NCBI RefSeq assembly: GCF_030580935.1
Contig: NZ_JAUQOM010000002.1
Span: 248,001-312,000 of the forward strand
Source of the DNA: Sphingobium cyanobacteriorum
GTDB lineage: Bacteria; Pseudomonadota; Alphaproteobacteria; Sphingomonadales; Sphingomonadaceae
Length of the DNA: 64,000 bases
Direction: 5' to 3'
In this document: positions 26,839-35,358 of the stretch, piece after piece
Layout: the number at the start of each line of letters is the position of its first letter
Numbering within the stretch: position 1 is the first letter of the stretch
Notes under the pieces: generated by a model
Told to the model about the DNA's origin: nothing
What the model saw: only the letters and a program-made list of their open reading frames with translations
Databases searched by the model: none
Position numbers and translations under genes: made by a program

Positions 26839-27764
26839 CAGAGCCGGGGCTGGTCGAGCGTTCTGGCCGGGCGCGCGTCCGGCTGGGATTCCATCCGCGC
26901 CGGGAGCGAGGCGTTGGCGATTTCGAGAACGCGCCGCTGAATGGCGGCGCGCCACGCCGCCATCTTGGCGTTAGACCGCTCGCGTCTGGCTTGCGCTCGC
27001 AGCCTGAGCGCGTTTTGCGCAGGATTCGCCGCCCAAATTTTGTCGACTTCGGCCAGGAAATCTTCAACGTCGATGTTGTCGATCGACTGCTTCTGCGACA
27101 GTGCCTCCATCGCCTCTCCGCTGATCCTGTTCATTTCCGTTTCGAAGGTCGCGTTCTCTTCAGCGCTGAAGCAATCCTCATCGGATGCATCGGCTTCGAT
27201 ATTGACCCCCGATGCCCAGGCAGTCATCACGTCATGAGCGGCACCGGGAGCCTGATCGAGATTCCAGGCAAGCGACATGACCATATCAACCCCCGTTACC
27301 ACGCCCGCATCGTCACGCCCCACATTTGCAAGCTTCGCACGCGCGGCGCGCCAGGCTTTCTTGTCGACCGGCGCGTCGATCGACTGTTCCACCAAGGCGA
27401 TCACGTCTTCGCACGCATCATGGAGCGGGCCGGGCGCAACGACTTTCGAGCGACCATATACCGGATCCCTCCACGCAAGAAGCAGAGCCTGGCGCGCAAG
27501 ACCGCCCGTGTCCGCCCCTACGGGAATGGCGTCGAATAATGTTTCGTGGAAGGACAATGTATCTTCCGCTTCGCCGAAGGCTCCGAGTGCCGGCAACAGC
27601 CGCGCAAGCGCCGGGTGCAGGCCAAAATCCTCGGAGACGAAGGAGATGTCCCCCTCAATCGATGCGCGCGTGAGCCATGCGGTATAGATCGGGCCCCTGG
27701 CCCGGATATCTGCAATCAGGGCCTGTCGCCTGCTTTCATCGCCAAAGGCACGATAAGCGCTCAT
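26838..27764 (-). CDS. Unknown protein C of the island (divergent paralogue of A and B)
   Basis: A 308-residue soluble protein. Similarity to A and B is weaker but visible: YRAFGDE near residues 4-10, a helix LIADIRARG, LARLLPALGAFG in the position of the LCE segment, WRAARAKL near 153 (WRDVQ in A, WRSAR in B) and W-x-LD/WP segments after it. It lacks the RTGIP and FGIxWLDA motifs. The C-terminal 70 residues are Arg-, Ala- and Gln-rich. The gene overlaps thioredoxin 3 (ATGA), repeating the thioredoxin-paralogue pairing seen at 18.3 kb. Function unknown. Confidence 0.72.
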   Translation of the reverse strand: MSAYRAFGDESRRQALIADIRARGPIYTAWLTRASIEGDISFVSEDFGLHPALARLLPALGAFGEAEDTLSFHETLFDAIPVGADTGGLARQALLLAWRDPVYGRSKVVAPGPLHDACEDVIALVEQSIDAPVDKKAWRAARAKLANVGRDDAGVVTGVDMVMSLAWNLDQAPGAAHDVMTAWASGVNIEADASDEDCFSAEENATFETEMNRISGEAMEALSQKQSIDNIDVEDFLAEVDKIWAANPAQNALRLRAQARRERSNAKMAAWRAAIQRRVLEIANASLPARMESQPDARPARTLDQPRL

Positions 27765-28096
27765 TGACCGGCTCCAGCAAAGGATTCCAGAACCGCCGCG
27801 AGCTTGCCGCGCGATACCAGCCCCTGAAAACGTTCGACCGGCTGGCCATCCTTGATGACGATGAACGTCGGGACGCCCTGCACATCATAGGCTTTGGCGA
27901 GTGCAGGCTCTTCATCAACGTCGACTTTAACGAATGCGATTTCGCCCTCGAATTCACGCGCGGCGTCCTCCAGAGCCGGGGCCGACGCCTTGCAAGGGCC
28001 GCACCAGACGGCGTGAAAATCGACCAGAACCGGAATGGGCGACTTGAGCACTTCGGCTTCGAAGGCCTGGGTTGTAACAATTTTGAGATTGGACAT
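27761..28096 (-). CDS. Thioredoxin 3 of the island
   Basis: A 111-residue cytoplasmic thioredoxin. The active site WCGPC (cysteines 32 and 35) is canonical, although the usual FWAPW is FHAVW. The cis-proline motif GVPTFIV lies near residue 75. It differs more from thioredoxins 1 and 2 than they do from each other. AAGGGA lies just before the ATG, and the reductase gene ends 11 bases upstream, so this is the most likely direct partner of the reductase. Its stop overlaps the start of protein C. Confidence 0.93.
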   Translation of the reverse strand: MSNLKIVTTQAFEAEVLKSPIPVLVDFHAVWCGPCKASAPALEDAAREFEGEIAFVKVDVDEEPALAKAYDVQGVPTFIVIKDGQPVERFQGLVSRGKLAAVLESFAGAGQ

Positions 28097-28107
28097 CTGA
28101 AATTCCC

Positions 28108-29106
28108 TTATTCAACCGCCGGCACGAGCGGCGCAGCATGCGCGCGCGCGGCTTCACCGATGAGATAATGTTCTGCTTCCAGTGCGGCCATGCATCCCAT
28201 GCCAGCAGACACCACCGCCTGACGAAAATGCTTGTCCTGCACGTCACCGGCGGCAAATACGCCCGGCACGCTGGTTGCAGTCGAACCCGGCGTGACCAGG
28301 AGATACCCCTCCTCGTCCATCGCGAGCTGATCCTTGAACAGGTGCGTCGCGGGATCATGACCGATCGCCACGAACAGGCCGTCGACGGCGAGGGTGGCGC
28401 GTTCACCAGCCCCTGGATGATCGAGCAGGACGCCTGTTACCTTGTCGCCATCCCCGATTATCTCCGCGACTTCGGCATTCCAGATAATCCTGACCTTCGG
28501 GTTGGCGAACAGGCGGGCCTGGTTGGTCTTGTCGGCGCGCAACGTGTCGCGACGATGGATCAGGTAAACCTGGCTGGCGAAATTGGCCAGATGAAGCGCA
28601 TCTTCGACAGCGGTATTGCCCCCGCCCACCACGGCACAGACCCGGTCACGGAAGAAATAGCCATCACACGTCGCGCAGGCCGAGACGCCGCGCCCCCTGT
28701 AGCGGGTTTCGCTTTCCAGGCCGAGCCAGCGCGCGTTGGCGCCCGTCGCGATGATCAGGCTGTCCGCGGTATAGCGGTCCCCCATGTCGCCGGTCGCCTC
28801 GAACGGACGCTTCGACAGATCAACTTCGACGATATAGTCGGAGACGATGGCTGCGCCGACATGGCGTGCATGATCGCCCATGCGCACCATAAGTTCAGGC
28901 CCCTGGACACTGGCGTCCCCCGGCCAGTTTTCGACGTCCGTGGTGATTGTCAACTGGCCGCCGGGTTGCGGCCCTTCGATCAACACCGGGTTGAGGGCGC
29001 TGCGCGAGGCATAGATTGCGGCAGTGTAGCCGGCAGGCCCCGATCCGATGATGAGCAGCCTGCTATGGCGCGGGGCTGAAGGAATGCGGGCTTTGCGCAT
29101 CGTCAT
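28108..29106 (-). CDS. trxB: Thioredoxin reductase (NADPH)
   Basis: Transfers electrons from NADPH through FAD to thioredoxin in the cytoplasm. The 332-residue protein has the FAD motif GSGPAG (21-26), the redox-active CATC (144-147) in VSACATCDGYFF, the NADPH motif VGGGNTAVEDAL (about 163) and the closing FAD motif VPGVFAAGDVQD. The low-molecular-weight TrxB family fits in length and order. Its ATG overlaps the tldD stop. Because it sits among three thioredoxins and TldD/E, it is probably an extra copy dedicated to this system. Confidence 0.95.
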   Translation of the reverse strand: MTMRKARIPSAPRHSRLLIIGSGPAGYTAAIYASRSALNPVLIEGPQPGGQLTITTDVENWPGDASVQGPELMVRMGDHARHVGAAIVSDYIVEVDLSKRPFEATGDMGDRYTADSLIIATGANARWLGLESETRYRGRGVSACATCDGYFFRDRVCAVVGGGNTAVEDALHLANFASQVYLIHRRDTLRADKTNQARLFANPKVRIIWNAEVAEIIGDGDKVTGVLLDHPGAGERATLAVDGLFVAIGHDPATHLFKDQLAMDEEGYLLVTPGSTATSVPGVFAAGDVQDKHFRQAVVSAGMGCMAALEAEHYLIGEAARAHAAPLVPAVE

Positions 29107-30599
29107 GCTCCCGCTCCGCCGACCACGACCTGGTCCATTCGGATCGTGGGCTGCCCCACGGTCACGGGCACGGTCTGGCCATTCTTGCCGCAGAAACCGA
29201 TACCCAGTTCAAGGTCGTTGCCGATCATCGAAATATGCCTGAGGGCTTCGTTGCCAACACCGATGAGGGTCGCGCCCTCAATGGGGGCGGTGATCTTGCC
29301 ATCCTCGATCAGAAATGCCTTTTCGGCCGAGAAGTTGAACTGGCCCGATGTGATGTCGACGGTGCCGCCGCTGAACTCCACGGCATAGATGCCGTTCTTG
29401 ACCGAGCCGATGATCTCCTGCGGATCATAAGGCCCGCTTTCGAGAAAGGTGTTGGTCATCCGGGTCATCGGCAAGTCCGCGTAGGACTGGCGACGGCCGT
29501 TCCCGGTCAGCGTGTCGTTCATGATCCGGGCACTGACCTTGTCCTGCATCAGGCCGACGAGACGGCCATCCTCGATCAGCACGGTGCGTTGCCCCGCGAC
29601 CCCTTCGTCATCGACATTCAATGAGCCGCGTGCACCCGGCACGGTGGCGTCGTCGACGACAGTGACGCCAGGGGCGGCGATGCGTTCACCCATCATGCCG
29701 TTGAAAACGGATTCCTGCTTGCGATGGAAGTCGCCCTCCAGCCCATGGCCGACGGCTTCATGCAGGAGAACGCCGGGGAAGCCGTTGCCCAACACCACCG
29801 TCATTTCGCCGGCGGGTGACGGGATGGCATCCAGATTCGTCAGCGCTATCGAGGTGGCTTTGCGGACCAGCTTTTCCAGGCGCGCTTCGTCCAATTCACC
29901 CAGGCTGAAACGGCCACCGCCGCCGGCGGAACCGGAAGCGCGCCTGGCATTGCCTTCCGCCATCACCGCAATGTTGATGCGGACCTGCGGGCGAACATCG
30001 CCAGCGAGCGTGCCGTCGGTCGCACTGACCAGGATCGTGGAGTCCTCCACGGCCAGTTGGGCGTTGACTTCGGTGATGCGCGGATCAATCGCACGGGCCA
30101 GGTCATCCAGCTTTCGCAGGAGCGCGACCTTTTTGATCGTGTCCATGCCGCCAGCCGCCTCGATCGTCGAATAGGCTTGCGAATCCCGTTCGACCCCCTT
30201 GATTTCGACGCCGCGCCCGGTTTCCGCGGCATCCTGACCATGAGACTGCATGGCGCGCGCGGCCGCGGTGACGGCATCGATGGCCTTGCCACTGATATCG
30301 CTGGAATAGGCAAAAGCCGTATTGTCGCCGGTCACGGCCCTGGCGCCGATGCCTTGCGAGATTGCGAAGGCGGCGCGCGCGACCTTGCCCCGTTCCAGCG
30401 CCCAGGTGTCGCGCGTCGTCATCTCGAAATAGAGATCCCCATAATCGCCGCCCCGCGCCCAGAGGCTGGAGAGGCCGTTTTGAAGCATGGCGATATCGAC
30501 GTCATTGGCCGCAAGAAGCTGCTCTTGCGCCTGTGCCAGACGATCGGCGGCAGTAAGGGACATCGGGCTTAACTCTTTCAGCGAAGGGGATGTGATCAT
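29103..30599 (-). CDS. tldD: Metalloprotease TldD (peptidase U62)
   Basis: The catalytic partner of the TldD/TldE heterodimeric protease, which degrades unfolded peptides and matures some ribosomal peptides such as microcin B17. The 498-residue product contains the zinc motif HEAVGH (residues 280-285) with a flanking GLEGDFHRK. The C-terminal half shows the conserved NTFLESG and the region around GxxGNDL. The start at 30599 overlaps the tldE stop (ATGA); an internal ATG at 30563 also fits. Overlap with tldE and trxB shows a tightly coupled operon. Confidence 0.94.
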   Translation of the reverse strand: MITSPSLKELSPMSLTAADRLAQAQEQLLAANDVDIAMLQNGLSSLWARGGDYGDLYFEMTTRDTWALERGKVARAAFAISQGIGARAVTGDNTAFAYSSDISGKAIDAVTAAARAMQSHGQDAAETGRGVEIKGVERDSQAYSTIEAAGGMDTIKKVALLRKLDDLARAIDPRITEVNAQLAVEDSTILVSATDGTLAGDVRPQVRINIAVMAEGNARRASGSAGGGGRFSLGELDEARLEKLVRKATSIALTNLDAIPSPAGEMTVVLGNGFPGVLLHEAVGHGLEGDFHRKQESVFNGMMGERIAAPGVTVVDDATVPGARGSLNVDDEGVAGQRTVLIEDGRLVGLMQDKVSARIMNDTLTGNGRRQSYADLPMTRMTNTFLESGPYDPQEIIGSVKNGIYAVEFSGGTVDITSGQFNFSAEKAFLIEDGKITAPIEGATLIGVGNEALRHISMIGNDLELGIGFCGKNGQTVPVTVGQPTIRMDQVVVGGAGA

Positions 30600-31996
30600 C
30601 GACCGGCGATCTGCATGTCAGGCAGGAGAATCGAACCGACCCTTGCCCCGCCTGCGCGGTGAACGTCGGCACCAACCGCAGCGATGGATTTGAACATTTC
30701 CTGGAGGTTGCCGGCGACCGTGAAGCCATGGACAGGCCTGACGACCTGGCCGTTCTCGATCCAAAAGCCGCCCACGGCCTGGGAATAGCCCCCCGTTGCC
30801 GCGTTGGTGGAGCCGCCCATGAACTGAGTCAGCCACAAGCCGGTGCCCATCTTGCGCAGCATCGCGTCCAGATCGTCGCCAGACCCGCTCTTGTTGCTGA
30901 CGAGAGAGAGATTGCGCATGCCGCCGGCATTGCCGGTCGACTTTCGCGCGAGTTTGCGGGCCATGCGCGTGTCGAGGAACAGTCCGGCGACCACCCCGTC
31001 GCGAACAATGTCGCGGCGCGCGCCGGCGACGCCCTCATCGTCGAAGGTCGCGCTTGCCAAGCCGAAAGGCTCGAAGGGGTCCTCAACGATCGTCACATGC
31101 GGCGCGGCGATTACCTGGCCCATCGCATCCGGCAGGAACGTCATGCGCTGGAACTGCGCGGTGCCGGTCAGTTGCGCACACAGGTTGCGCAGCAGACTCG
31201 ACGCGACCGTCGAATCGACCAGCACCGGAGCGCGGCGGGTGGAAAGACCTTCGGCGCCGAGCATGTCCAATGCCTGCGCGGCCGCGCGGCGGCCGATATA
31301 GTCTTCAGTGTCCAGCCCGCCTTGCTGGCGGTCGACCGATGACCAGTGGCCCTGTGTCATCGCGTCGCCGCGCTGCGCGATGGTCTGGCACCAGCGGTGC
31401 TGGGCCGAACTGCTGCCCGTGCGGCAGAATCCCTGGCTCGTCGCGAGCGCAAAGCGCATGTCCTGGCTTGTCGCACCGGCTTCCGACACCCGGACCGCGT
31501 CGGCTGTCGGCGTCGCCAGCACGGCTTCCTCAATCGCAAGGGCCGCGCAGGCCAGCGCCTCTGCGGTCTGGCCCGATGGCGCGAACAGCGGAACGTCGGG
31601 CGTAGTCCATGCCAGGGTGTCACGATCCGCCAGGCCCGCTTCTGTATCCGGCTCCAACTGGCGGGCCATGCCGATCGCCTGTTCCACCACCCGATCGATC
31701 GCCGCGCGGTTGAGCGACTCGCTCGACGCCACGCCGGTGCGGCCGTTTTCGAACACCGTGATTTGAAGGCTCTGGTTGCCGTCGCGAACGGCATTCTTGA
31801 CTTTGCCCTTGGCGACGGTGACGCTGATTCCGCCCCCCTCGCTCACGCGGGCAATCGCTCCACTGGCACCCGACGCGACGCTCTTCTCGATTGCGTACGT
31901 GACTGCCTTGGCGAGATCTGCCTCGCTCTGGAGCAGATATGTATCGCTTTTTGCATTGCGGGCCTCGACAGGCCGGCAAAGGCTGCTCGTGCTCAT
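30596..31996 (-). CDS. tldE: TldE/PmbA, partner subunit of the TldD protease
   Basis: The non-catalytic subunit of the TldD/E protease. The 466-residue product has the U62 family layout but no HExxH; conserved pieces are DAVRVSEAGA, the GEGLSTRRAPVLVD-like region and LFLDTRMARKLARKSTGNAGG with GGMRNLSL. ATG 31996 is chosen because AAGGAG lies 6 bases upstream; the open frame continues to 32137 without a better site. It is the first gene of the island, so the main promoter should lie in 31997-32200. Confidence 0.92.
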   Translation of the reverse strand: MSTSSLCRPVEARNAKSDTYLLQSEADLAKAVTYAIEKSVASGASGAIARVSEGGGISVTVAKGKVKNAVRDGNQSLQITVFENGRTGVASSESLNRAAIDRVVEQAIGMARQLEPDTEAGLADRDTLAWTTPDVPLFAPSGQTAEALACAALAIEEAVLATPTADAVRVSEAGATSQDMRFALATSQGFCRTGSSSAQHRWCQTIAQRGDAMTQGHWSSVDRQQGGLDTEDYIGRRAAAQALDMLGAEGLSTRRAPVLVDSTVASSLLRNLCAQLTGTAQFQRMTFLPDAMGQVIAAPHVTIVEDPFEPFGLASATFDDEGVAGARRDIVRDGVVAGLFLDTRMARKLARKSTGNAGGMRNLSLVSNKSGSGDDLDAMLRKMGTGLWLTQFMGGSTNAATGGYSQAVGGFWIENGQVVRPVHGFTVAGNLQEMFKSIAAVGADVHRAGGARVGSILLPDMQIAGR

Positions 31997-32544
31997 GTGA
32001 GCTCCTTGTGAATTCTGCGGTCGGAGGAGGAGGCGGCCACCTGCGCCCCGACCTCTTCCGTCGGTCATGCAGTTATAAGGGAGGTTTGCCGGAGCGATTG
32101 CCTGACAGGCCCTAGCTTGTTGTCTGAGAATGCACATTGCGGGGGCGGGGGCTTGTCTCTCACCGCACAGGGGCGATGCGATAGCGCGCCTGAGGTCCGG
32201 GCCGGTTGGTGAAAAGCGTAGGATTCGCTATCCCATATCGCGCCTTTTCCTGAAGGCGTCGCGCCCCTCAATCGGGGGAAATCGGCCCGGCGCGCACCTT
32301 GGCCGTGGATGTGGGCGACAGCACCACGTCCCATCTTCACCGCCACACCGTCGATCTTCAACGCAACGGCCGTTTGGCCCTTTGCCTGGCGCAGGCGCCG
32401 CAAGGCATCCCCGATTGCGTCCCGGCATCGTCGAAATGTCCAAGCAGGCGATGATGTGGTTCACCCAGGCGCTCGAATGCCTGGAAACACGGCTCGATGC
32501 TTCGCAGGCCATTGGCTCGGTGGGCGCCAATGACGGGGACGATA
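31997..32544. other. 548-bp gene-poor stretch upstream of tldE
   Basis: It should contain the tldE promoter; a TTATAA element about 60-70 bases upstream of the ribosome site is a possible -10 without a good -35. Farther up (32200-32540) several frames are open on both strands, including a minus-strand frame with protein-like text around 32290-32430, but none matches a family I know and the frames are interrupted. It may be a decayed gene at the edge of the island. Confidence 0.45.
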
Positions 32545-32982
32545 TTATCCAGCCGCCTCGTCGAACCAGCCCTTCAACCAGTCCCGCACATCGTCCAGCG
32601 CGCCGTCCAGCTTGACCGCTGTGCCAAGGTCCGGCTGGCCCGGCCAGCCGGCGTCCGGCACCGTCACGCCGCCGCCGCTCCGTTCGCCCTCATAGCGGGG
32701 GAGGACGTGGAAATGGACATGGGGATCGACCATCATCAGCATCAGATAGTTGATCTTTGCATAGTCCACCGCGCCGCGCAGCGCCGCCTCGATCGTGGCG
32801 GTGACGCTTTTCAGTTCCGCATGAGCCTCGGCGGGCAGGTCGCCGAAGGCGGTCGCGTCGCTCTTGGCCGCCAGCACGAGCGACCCCAGGGTCGGCTGGG
32901 CAGGGCGGAGCAGGACGACCCAATGATCGAATTCCGCGATCAGGGTCGCGGGGTGGCCGAATTTCGCGATGGTGGCGTTCAT
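32545..32982 (-). CDS. HIT family protein
   Basis: A 145-residue histidine-triad nucleotide hydrolase or transferase. The triad reads HVHFHVLPRY near residue 93, and the N-terminal half has the family pattern VVLLRPAQPTLGSLVLAAK. The ATG overlaps the stop of the CDP-alcohol phosphatidyltransferase (ATGA). HIT proteins act on nucleotide phosphoramidates or dinucleotides; its coupling to a CDP-alcohol enzyme is suggestive but no substrate can be fixed. Confidence 0.88.
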   Translation of the reverse strand: MNATIAKFGHPATLIAEFDHWVVLLRPAQPTLGSLVLAAKSDATAFGDLPAEAHAELKSVTATIEAALRGAVDYAKINYLMLMMVDPHVHFHVLPRYEGERSGGGVTVPDAGWPGQPDLGTAVKLDGALDDVRDWLKGWFDEAAG

Positions 32983-34082
32983 GCCGCGGCCTCCGCTTCG
33001 TCCATCCAACTGATGATGGCCTTGCCGCTGCGCCGGACGGCATAGGCCTGCGCCAGGCGGACGGCGTGGACGATCAGCGAGATGACCGTCCACCAGGCCA
33101 GCGCGATCAGGCCGATGTCGGGGCGGGCGAACAGCAGCGACACGAACAGGATCACCATGTTCGGGTTGCGGCGCGCGGTGATGAGGCGGAACCGGCTGTC
33201 GAAGGGGCGCCAGACATGGATGTCCATCCTGAAATCCTTCAGGAACATTCCCTCGATCAGCCGTTGCAGCACATAGCCCGCGATCACCGCGACCATGACC
33301 AGCGTGAAGGCCCGCGTGGATAGCGACAGGCCCCAATAGGCAAGGCCCGTCCCCCAGAAATACCACCAGAAGGGGGGGTGGACGAGATCGACGCCATGGT
33401 CGATCACATTGCCCCATTTGGACGATGTGATGGTGCAGCGGGCGAGTTTGCCGTCCACCGTGTCCAGCACCATGAAGATGAAGCCGCTCAGGAAGCCGGT
33501 CCAGAACATGCCCTGCGCGAACAGCCAGGTGGCGAGCAGGCAGAGGGTGACGCCGATCACCGACACCATGTTGGGCGTCATGCGGAGCTGCGCGGCGATG
33601 CGGGTCAGGACCAGGGCCAGTTCGGGCCAGAGATATTTGGTCAGGATATCGGTGACGCCCTTGTAGGCGCCGAAATAGCTTTGTCGCTCGATCGCGCGGC
33701 GAGTGGCGGGGTCAAGCACGCGCACCATGGGTTGTTCCAGCTTGCGGAGCTGGCGGTTGTAGAGTTTGCGGCCGTCCGACAGGTCGATGACGGTCGGCGC
33801 GGTCAGCGGATCGACGCCCTGTGGCACCTGCCCCACGATCGGCGTGCTGCCCCAGGTGAACAGCGTGCCCGGCGTTTCCAGCACCAGCCGCAGCAGCAGC
33901 GGGTCGAAGGCGTAGGTCAGGTTGAAGAGCAGTTCATGCCCCGCCGCCAGCGTGCTGCCGGTCTTTGCCGCGCTTTCCGCCATGCGGCGGTTACGTTCGG
34001 CGTTGGCCATGCCCCAGATCGGGGTGGGGTTGTCGCCCAGCAGGCGGACCGGGCCAAGGGTGGTGGTGATCGTCTGGCTCAT
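32979..34082 (-). CDS. CDP-alcohol phosphatidyltransferase family protein with N-terminal extension
   Basis: An inner-membrane enzyme that moves a phospho-alcohol group from a CDP-alcohol. The family motif is present: DTVDGKLAR followed by G-x3-D-x3-D in KWGNVIDHGVD (about 200-226). The last 200 residues hold about six membrane segments. The first about 130 residues are a soluble extension, somewhat like the nucleotidyl/phospho-sugar part of bifunctional inositol-phosphate enzymes, but without a clear signature. ATG 34082 is chosen over 34097. The upstream glycerophosphotransferase-like gene is 7 bases away, so a joint role in a phospho-polyol polymer or lipid is plausible. Confidence 0.85.
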   Translation of the reverse strand: MSQTITTTLGPVRLLGDNPTPIWGMANAERNRRMAESAAKTGSTLAAGHELLFNLTYAFDPLLLRLVLETPGTLFTWGSTPIVGQVPQGVDPLTAPTVIDLSDGRKLYNRQLRKLEQPMVRVLDPATRRAIERQSYFGAYKGVTDILTKYLWPELALVLTRIAAQLRMTPNMVSVIGVTLCLLATWLFAQGMFWTGFLSGFIFMVLDTVDGKLARCTITSSKWGNVIDHGVDLVHPPFWWYFWGTGLAYWGLSLSTRAFTLVMVAVIAGYVLQRLIEGMFLKDFRMDIHVWRPFDSRFRLITARRNPNMVILFVSLLFARPDIGLIALAWWTVISLIVHAVRLAQAYAVRRSGKAIISWMDEAEAAA

Positions 34083-34089
34083 CAATGGC

Positions 34090-35169
34090 TCATGCACTAG
34101 GGGGGCGTCGGGCGAAGTTCACAATAAGGTCGGCCTGCCGCTGCGAGGCGGGAACCGGGGAAAGATCGATCGATTGCTGCATCGCCGCTTCCTGGACGGC
34201 AAGGAAGCCGGGTTGCAAGTCGTTCGCGCGGGCGAGCGCGTGCGGCAGGGCGTCGGCGCTGTCGATCACCTGCCCCAGCCGCCAGTGGGCGAAGGCATCG
34301 CCCGACCCGTCGCGATGGTCGAGGTTCAGGAAAATGCAGGGGCGGGGGTGAAGCAGGAATTCATAGACCTGGCTCGACACGTCGCCCAGATACACGTCCG
34401 CGCTCATCGTATAGCTCATGTCGATCGAATGACGGCTGCCCATGTCGACGCGGACATGCGGCGCGTGGCTGACGATCGGGGCGGCGGTGCGGGCCAGCTT
34501 GGTATGGGGCGCGATGATGACGTTCCAGCCGACAAGCGACTCCAGCGCGGCGAGCATCTGCGGGCCATGGTTGATCCAGGAGGACAGCACCGGGTCGAAA
34601 TGCGGGTTATAGAGCAGCACCGGGTCGTCATTGTAGAAATAGCGCTGGCGCGATGCTTTCAGCTCGAATTTGGGATAGCCGCCGACCGCGACGGTTGCGG
34701 GCGTGCACAGGCCGCGCTCGATCATGCGGTTGCGGTCCTTTTCGCCCGCCACCAAGGTCAGGTCGAAATCGGCATGACGCTTCTTGTACCCGCCCTCCCG
34801 GTCGCCCGCCCCATGTTTGATGAGGATGAGGCGCGCGGCAAAGCCCGGCACGCGGCGCAGCCAGGCGCTGCTGATCTCGGTCGTCACCAAAGTCGGGAAT
34901 CGGGCGATGGTGGCATAGTTGAGCAGCAGGGTGGCGAGCCGGGAGGGCTGGCGGAACAGCGAGTCGGGGCGAGACGGCGGACGACGCAGGCGGATGAGGG
35001 CGAGCCGCCCCTGCGGATCATAGCTGGCGACCAGCGCCAGTATCTGGTCCGAGGGCGACAATATGCTGACCCGCACGTCGGCCCGCCGCGCCAGTTCCAG
35101 CGCGGCGGGCAGCCAGTGATAGAGCTGCTGCGCTTCGGCGATGGCGAGAAAGGCGATGTCGATCGGCAA
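34090..35169 (-). CDS. CDP-glycerol glycerophosphotransferase-like protein (TagB/TagF group)
   Basis: A predicted GT-B-fold transferase for polyol-phosphate units. The 359-residue protein shows the family pieces LILIKHGAGDREGGYKK (about 125), VGGYPKFEL near 166, ILYNPHFDP near 190, IIAPHTKL near 220 and the donor-site region YLGDVSSQVYEFLLHPRPCIFLN near 270-292. I chose the TTG at 35169 because GGGGA precedes it and the product then starts with PIDIAFLAIAEAQQ, as relatives do; the frame is open to an ATG at 35277. It is divergent from sdhB. Confidence 0.78.
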   Translation of the reverse strand: MPIDIAFLAIAEAQQLYHWLPAALELARRADVRVSILSPSDQILALVASYDPQGRLALIRLRRPPSRPDSLFRQPSRLATLLLNYATIARFPTLVTTEISSAWLRRVPGFAARLILIKHGAGDREGGYKKRHADFDLTLVAGEKDRNRMIERGLCTPATVAVGGYPKFELKASRQRYFYNDDPVLLYNPHFDPVLSSWINHGPQMLAALESLVGWNVIIAPHTKLARTAAPIVSHAPHVRVDMGSRHSIDMSYTMSADVYLGDVSSQVYEFLLHPRPCIFLNLDHRDGSGDAFAHWRLGQVIDSADALPHALARANDLQPGFLAVQEAAMQQSIDLSPVPASQRQADLIVNFARRPPSA

Positions 35170-35358
35170 GAAATATCCCCGGAGATTGTGTCGCCGTAGC
35201 GTGGATGGTGCAGGAAGCAAGCGGCTCTCCCATGATTGGCAAGCAGGTTGCAACCAGGGCCAGCCGTGCAGAAACATGGTCTAGACGCTGGACCTTTGCA
35301 GATTTTTCGTTATGCGGACCACCACCCGACAGACATATTCGAAGAGGCTCGACGAGCG

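Noticed and set aside
15823..31996. A lasso-peptide cluster, which is common in sphingomonads with a TonB receptor and sigma/FecR genes
   Set aside because: No asparagine synthetase-like cyclase, no transglutaminase-like protease, no isopeptidase and no precursor were found.
15393..32544. Direct repeats or a tRNA at the two ends marking a site-specific integration
   Set aside because: I compared both border regions by eye and found no shared repeat of useful length; the only tRNA is at 55484, far away.
32130..32615. A 161-codon plus-strand frame
   Set aside because: Rich in Pro, Arg, Gly and His as in antisense or noncoding frames of GC-rich DNA, and runs antisense into the HIT gene. No known motif.
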